DNA from: Brevundimonas sp. SL130
GTDB lineage: Bacteria > Pseudomonadota > Alphaproteobacteria > Caulobacterales > Caulobacteraceae
Direction: 5' to 3'
NCBI RefSeq assembly: GCF_026625805.1
Contig: NZ_CP113064.1
Coordinates: 3,140,657-3,204,656, forward strand
DNA: 64,000 nucleotides
Shown: in pieces, positions 61,697 through 64,000 of the stretch
Numbering within the stretch: position 1 is the first letter of the stretch
Layout of the letters: each line of letters begins with the position of its first letter
Made by a program: the position numbers and the translations under genes
The notes under the pieces: model-generated
Seen by the model: the letters and a program-made list of their open reading frames with translations, nothing else
Database searches by the model: none
Told to the model about the DNA's origin: nothing

Positions 61697-61861
61697 TTGG
61701 TCTGCTCCCTGGAAACTGGATCACTGGACGTTCGAGTTTTCTGGGGAGATTTCCCGCGCTGGGAAGGAGCGGAAGACTATGAAGACATCGCGATTTTCGG
61801 CCCAGAAGGCGTTCATTTCGAAGCAGGGGCGATGACGGTGTTCCGTGGCGGAGATTTGTAG
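61697..61861 (+). CDS. Orphan 54-residue coding-like stretch
   Basis: From TTG 61697 to TAG 61861 the frame reads like a real protein: acidic, aromatic and without low complexity (DVRVFWGDFPRWEGAEDYED, then IAIFGPEGVHFEAGAMTVFR). No ribosome-binding site or ATG is present, and an in-frame TAG lies just upstream, so it is probably the tail of a longer, lost gene. I do not recognise the family. It lies between the dusA junction and the first IS630. Confidence 0.35.
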   Translation: MVCSLETGSLDVRVFWGDFPRWEGAEDYEDIAIFGPEGVHFEAGAMTVFRGGDL

Positions 61862-61879
61862 CTGCGCCGAGGTCAGTTA

Positions 61880-62921
61880 GAGCATGGCTCGCTTTGACGG
61901 AATCGGGATTCCCAAGTTTGCGGTGATCTGATTCAACATTCGTGCTGGATGGGAGGCCAGCCCGGATGACGGCTCCTTATTCGATGGATCTTCGTGAGCG
62001 AGCGTTGGCGCGTAAGGCGGAGGGCGAGACACACCGGGAGATCGCGGCGGCGCTTCGGATCAGTCCGTCTTGCGTGTCCAAGTGGACGAAGCGAGTTGGA
62101 GAGACAGGTTCGGTGGCGCCGGGCCAGGTCGGCGGCCACAAGCCTCGCACGCTATCAGGAGACTGCGCCGAATGGCTGCGCACCCGCATCGCCTCAGGGC
62201 CGTTCACGCTCAGAGGGCTGACGGCCGAACTTGCCGCGCGCGGGATCAAGACCGGCCCTCGAGCGGTGTGGGTGTTCGTGCACGCTGAAGGACTGAGCTT
62301 CAAAAAAAACACTGCTGCCTGAGGAGCAGGCCCGGCCTGACGTCGCGCGCCGCCGCGCACGCTGGAAGGCGCATCAGGGGCGGATCGACCCGTCGCGACT
62401 GGTGTTCCTGGATGAGACCTGGGTCAAGACCAACATGGCGCCCTTGCGCGGCTGGGGGCCGAGGGGGCGACGCTTGAAGGGCCACTCGCCCTTCGGTCAC
62501 TGGAAAACCCTGACCTTCATCGCCGCCCTGCGCCATGACCGGATCGACGCGCCCTGGGTTATCGATGGTCCGATCAACGGCGCGATCTTCCTCGTCTACA
62601 TCGAGAAAATACTGGCGCCGACCTTGTCGCCTGGCGACGTCGTCGTCCTCGACAACCTCGGCAGTCACAAGGGCAAGGCCGCCCGCGCCGCTGTCAGGGC
62701 CAAAGGCGCACACATGATCTTCCTGCCCCCTTACTCCCCCGACCTGAACCCCATCGAACAGGTCTTCGCCAAGCTCAAACACCTCATGCGCAACGCCCAG
62801 CCCAGAACCTTTGAAGCCACATGGCGAAAGGCCGGAGAGATCATCAATCTCTTCAGCCCCGCCGAATGTGCGAACTACCTCGTCAACTCAGGATACGGTT
62901 CCGTGTGAAGGAAGCACGCTC
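61880..62921 (+). mobile_element. IS630-family element, copy 1
   Basis: An element of about 1042 bases flanked by TA on both sides (61878-61879 and 62922-62923), the target of IS630/Tc1 elements. The ends are imperfect inverted repeats: GAGCATGGCTCGC at the left against the complement of the right end, GAGCGTGCTTCC. It holds one transposase gene split by a frameshift at an A-run. A second copy begins at 63649. Confidence 0.85.
61966..62908 (+). CDS. IS630-family transposase, frameshifted at an A8 run
   Basis: The N-terminal frame (ATG 61966) carries the helix-turn-helix MDLRERALARKAEGETHREI and AAALRISPSCVSKW and ends at 62322. The C-terminal frame continues from TLLPEEQARPDVARRRARWK to 62908. 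It carries the catalytic triad: Asp in VFLDETW, Asp in VVLDNLGSHKG and Glu in PPYSPDLNPIEQVFAKLK. The frames meet at eight As near 62301-62308; seven As would give one unbroken protein. This may be programmed slippage or an inactivating insertion. Confidence 0.85.
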
Positions 62922-62999
62922 TAGGCGACGTACTTAATTGAAAGAAGAAGCGCGCGCCCTTCAGCGCCTTGGCGGCGCTTGGTATCCAGTCCTCGTAGG

Positions 63000-63327
63000 G
63001 GGCCGTCGAACGCCAGCGCCCCGCGCTTGGCCTGATCCATCATTCGGATCGCGAGATCCAGTATGCCGCCGAAGCCTATCGATCAGCCCTGGCCCGATCC
63101 GGCATCACCCCGTCGATGAGCCGCAGGGGCGACTGATGGGACAATGCGCCTATGGAGAGCTTCTTCCACACCCTCAAAACCGAGCGTGTCCATCACCACG
63201 TCTACGCCACCCGAGACCAAGCGTGGCGAGACCTGTTCGGATAAATCGAAGCTTCTACAATCCCCGTCGCCTGCACTCAGCACTGGGCTAGATCAGCCCC
63301 GCCGAGGCCGAACGCAGAGCGGCATAA
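63000..63327 (+). pseudogene. Decayed IS3-family transposase (orfB) fragment
   Basis: Successive frames read LGLIHHSDREIQYAAEAYRS, then SGITPSMSRRGD, stop, [20 protein letters not shown], then a second stop at 63242, a frame change and FYNPRRLHSALG. This is the C-terminal part of an IS3-type integrase-core transposase. The Cys of the usual GDCWDNAPME is a TGA here. With at least two stops and a frameshift it cannot be functional. Confidence 0.85.
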
Positions 63328-63356
63328 CCCCGTCCACTTTCTCGGGGGAGGATCAG

Positions 63357-63480
63357 CCCGGCAAGCGCGGACCCAGCTCCCGCCTTCAGCAGCAGGTTGA
63401 GGCCATCGGCCAACTGCCGAAGTCGCAGCAGAAGTTCGTTTCTCAGATGCTCGACACGGTGCTGGCTCAACACGCCGGCT
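63357..63480 (+). pseudogene. C-terminal remnant of an XRE-type regulator
   Basis: One frame reads GKRGPSSRLQQQVEAIGQLP then KSQQKFVSQMLDTVLAQ, the typical tail of small phage- or plasmid-type helix-turn-helix repressors. The DNA-binding part is absent; upstream is the IS3 remnant read out of frame. The frame runs on into IS630 copy 2 without meaning. Confidence 0.5.
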
Positions 63481-63648
63481 ACCCCCGTCGCCACCCCGCC
63501 GATCGACGGCGGCGGCGACGGGAGACATCGCAGCGACTGCCTCCGGGGACGGCTTCAGCCGCGCCTCTGGCGGAGCCGTTTCAGCAGCTGAAGAACAGAT
63601 CCATCCGAACCATCTGCCACCGCAACGCTCTGCAAAAACGGATCACTA

Positions 63649-64000
63649 GAGCATGGCTCGCTCTGACGGAATCGGGATTCCCAAGTTTGCGGTGATCTGA
63701 TTCAACATTCGTGCTGGATGGGAGGCCAGCCCGGATGACGGCTCCTTATTCGATGGATCTTCGTGAGCGAGCGTTGGCGCGTAAGGCGGAGGGCGAGACA
63801 CACCGGGAGATCGCGGCGGCGCTTCGGATCAGTCCGTCTTGCGTGTCCAAGTGGACGAAGCGAGTTGGAGAGACAGGTTCGGTGGCGCCGGGCCAGGTCG
63901 GCGGCCACAAGCCTCGCACGCTATCAGGAGACTGCGCCGAATGGCTGCGCACCCGCATCGCCTCAGGGCCGTTCACGCTCAGAGGACTGACGGCCGAACT
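63649..64000 (+). mobile_element. IS630-family element, copy 2 (runs out of the window)
   Basis: Preceded by TA (63647-63648) and starting GAGCATGGCTCGCT like copy 1. Over the visible 352 bases it differs from copy 1 at only two places that I found (C for T near 63665 and A for G near 63984). Same orientation as copy 1. The right end is outside the window. Confidence 0.85.
63735..64000 (+). CDS. IS630-family transposase, N-terminal part, cut by window end
   Basis: It begins MTAPYSMDLRERALARKAEG like copy 1 and keeps the helix-turn-helix region. The visible part is identical in protein terms to copy 1, stopping before the A-run, so whether this copy is in frame cannot be told here. Confidence 0.85.
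   Translation, partial: MTAPYSMDLRERALARKAEGETHREIAAALRISPSCVSKWTKRVGETGSVAPGQVGGHKPRTLSGDCAEWLRTRIASGPFTLRGLTAE

Noticed and set aside
61611..61835. A 74-codon ORF after the dusA fragment
   Set aside because: Its frame has no protein-like character; the neighbouring frame at 61697-61861 reads far more like a protein.
63144..63695. A 183-codon ORF bridging IS3 debris and IS630 copy 2
   Set aside because: Only a short internal part (63357-63480) resembles a protein family; both ends are out-of-frame IS sequence.
1..64000. tRNA, rRNA or CRISPR arrays
   Set aside because: I looked through all gaps for cloverleaf ends, rRNA cores and regularly spaced repeats and saw none; small RNAs cannot be excluded by eye.

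Overview
The window reads as chromosomal DNA of a GC-rich alphaproteobacterium of the Caulobacteraceae, most likely Brevundimonas or a close relative. The clues are a clear CckA, a clear ChpT, fliQ-fliR-flhB running into cckA, CtrA-type TTAA-N7-TTAAC sites, an EipA (DUF1134) protein, and the order ccmIEFH-degP-response regulator-kinase-glnE that I recall from rhizobia as cycHJKL-degP-feuPQ-glnE. No rRNA, tRNA or CRISPR array was found.

1-11.4 kb (minus strand): unknown gene, ccmI, ccmE, ccmF, ccmH (cytochrome c maturation), degP, an OmpR-type regulator and kinase, and the 5' half of glnE. A small secreted-protein gene on the plus strand interrupts this block. 11.5-14.3 kb: a YadG/YadH-type ABC exporter and a proline-rich membrane protein. 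14.3-20.6 kb: the cell-cycle and flagellar block, with a CtrA-like box, fliQ, fliR, flhB and cckA, then convergent cheR, a single-domain regulator and chpT. Both upstream components of the CckA-ChpT-CtrA relay therefore lie about 1.3 kb apart. 20.7-26 kb: cysQ, nadE, a YjdM-like gene, a CobW GTPase with a His-rich metal tail, and eipA. 26.2-27.4 kb: an IS5-type element sitting exactly in the loop of a hairpin beside pheT. 27.4-34.9 kb: pheS-orf-pheT, a polysaccharide deacetylase, a CBS-like hybrid kinase, and rpmI-rplT. 35-45 kb: an MFS exporter, two tandem S9 peptidases (one with its signal peptide thrown out of frame inside a perfect 24-bp palindrome), infC, a family 9 glycosyltransferase, a DJ-1/PfpI protein, a hydrolase and mmsA. 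45-53.7 kb: a FixL-like kinase, a MarR regulator, a globin-coupled chemoreceptor, an SDR, and a glycosyltransferase/glycogen-debranching pair.

53.7-64 kb is a plastic region. A TonB-receptor remnant abuts a TetR gene and a complete RND efflux operon with a divergent TetR repressor gene and an operator-like palindrome. Beyond that, the first 17 codons of a dusA-like gene stop abruptly at a known integration hotspot. What follows is foreign-looking debris: an orphan coding stretch, two nearly identical IS630 copies, and decayed IS3 and XRE-regulator fragments. I read 61.58 kb onward as the edge of an island integrated in dusA; its other end is outside the window.

The minus-strand ccm/degP/two-component block supports the envelope and c-type cytochromes. 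The flagellar export, CckA-ChpT and chemotaxis genes share CtrA-type control signals. The right end records recent mobile-element traffic.
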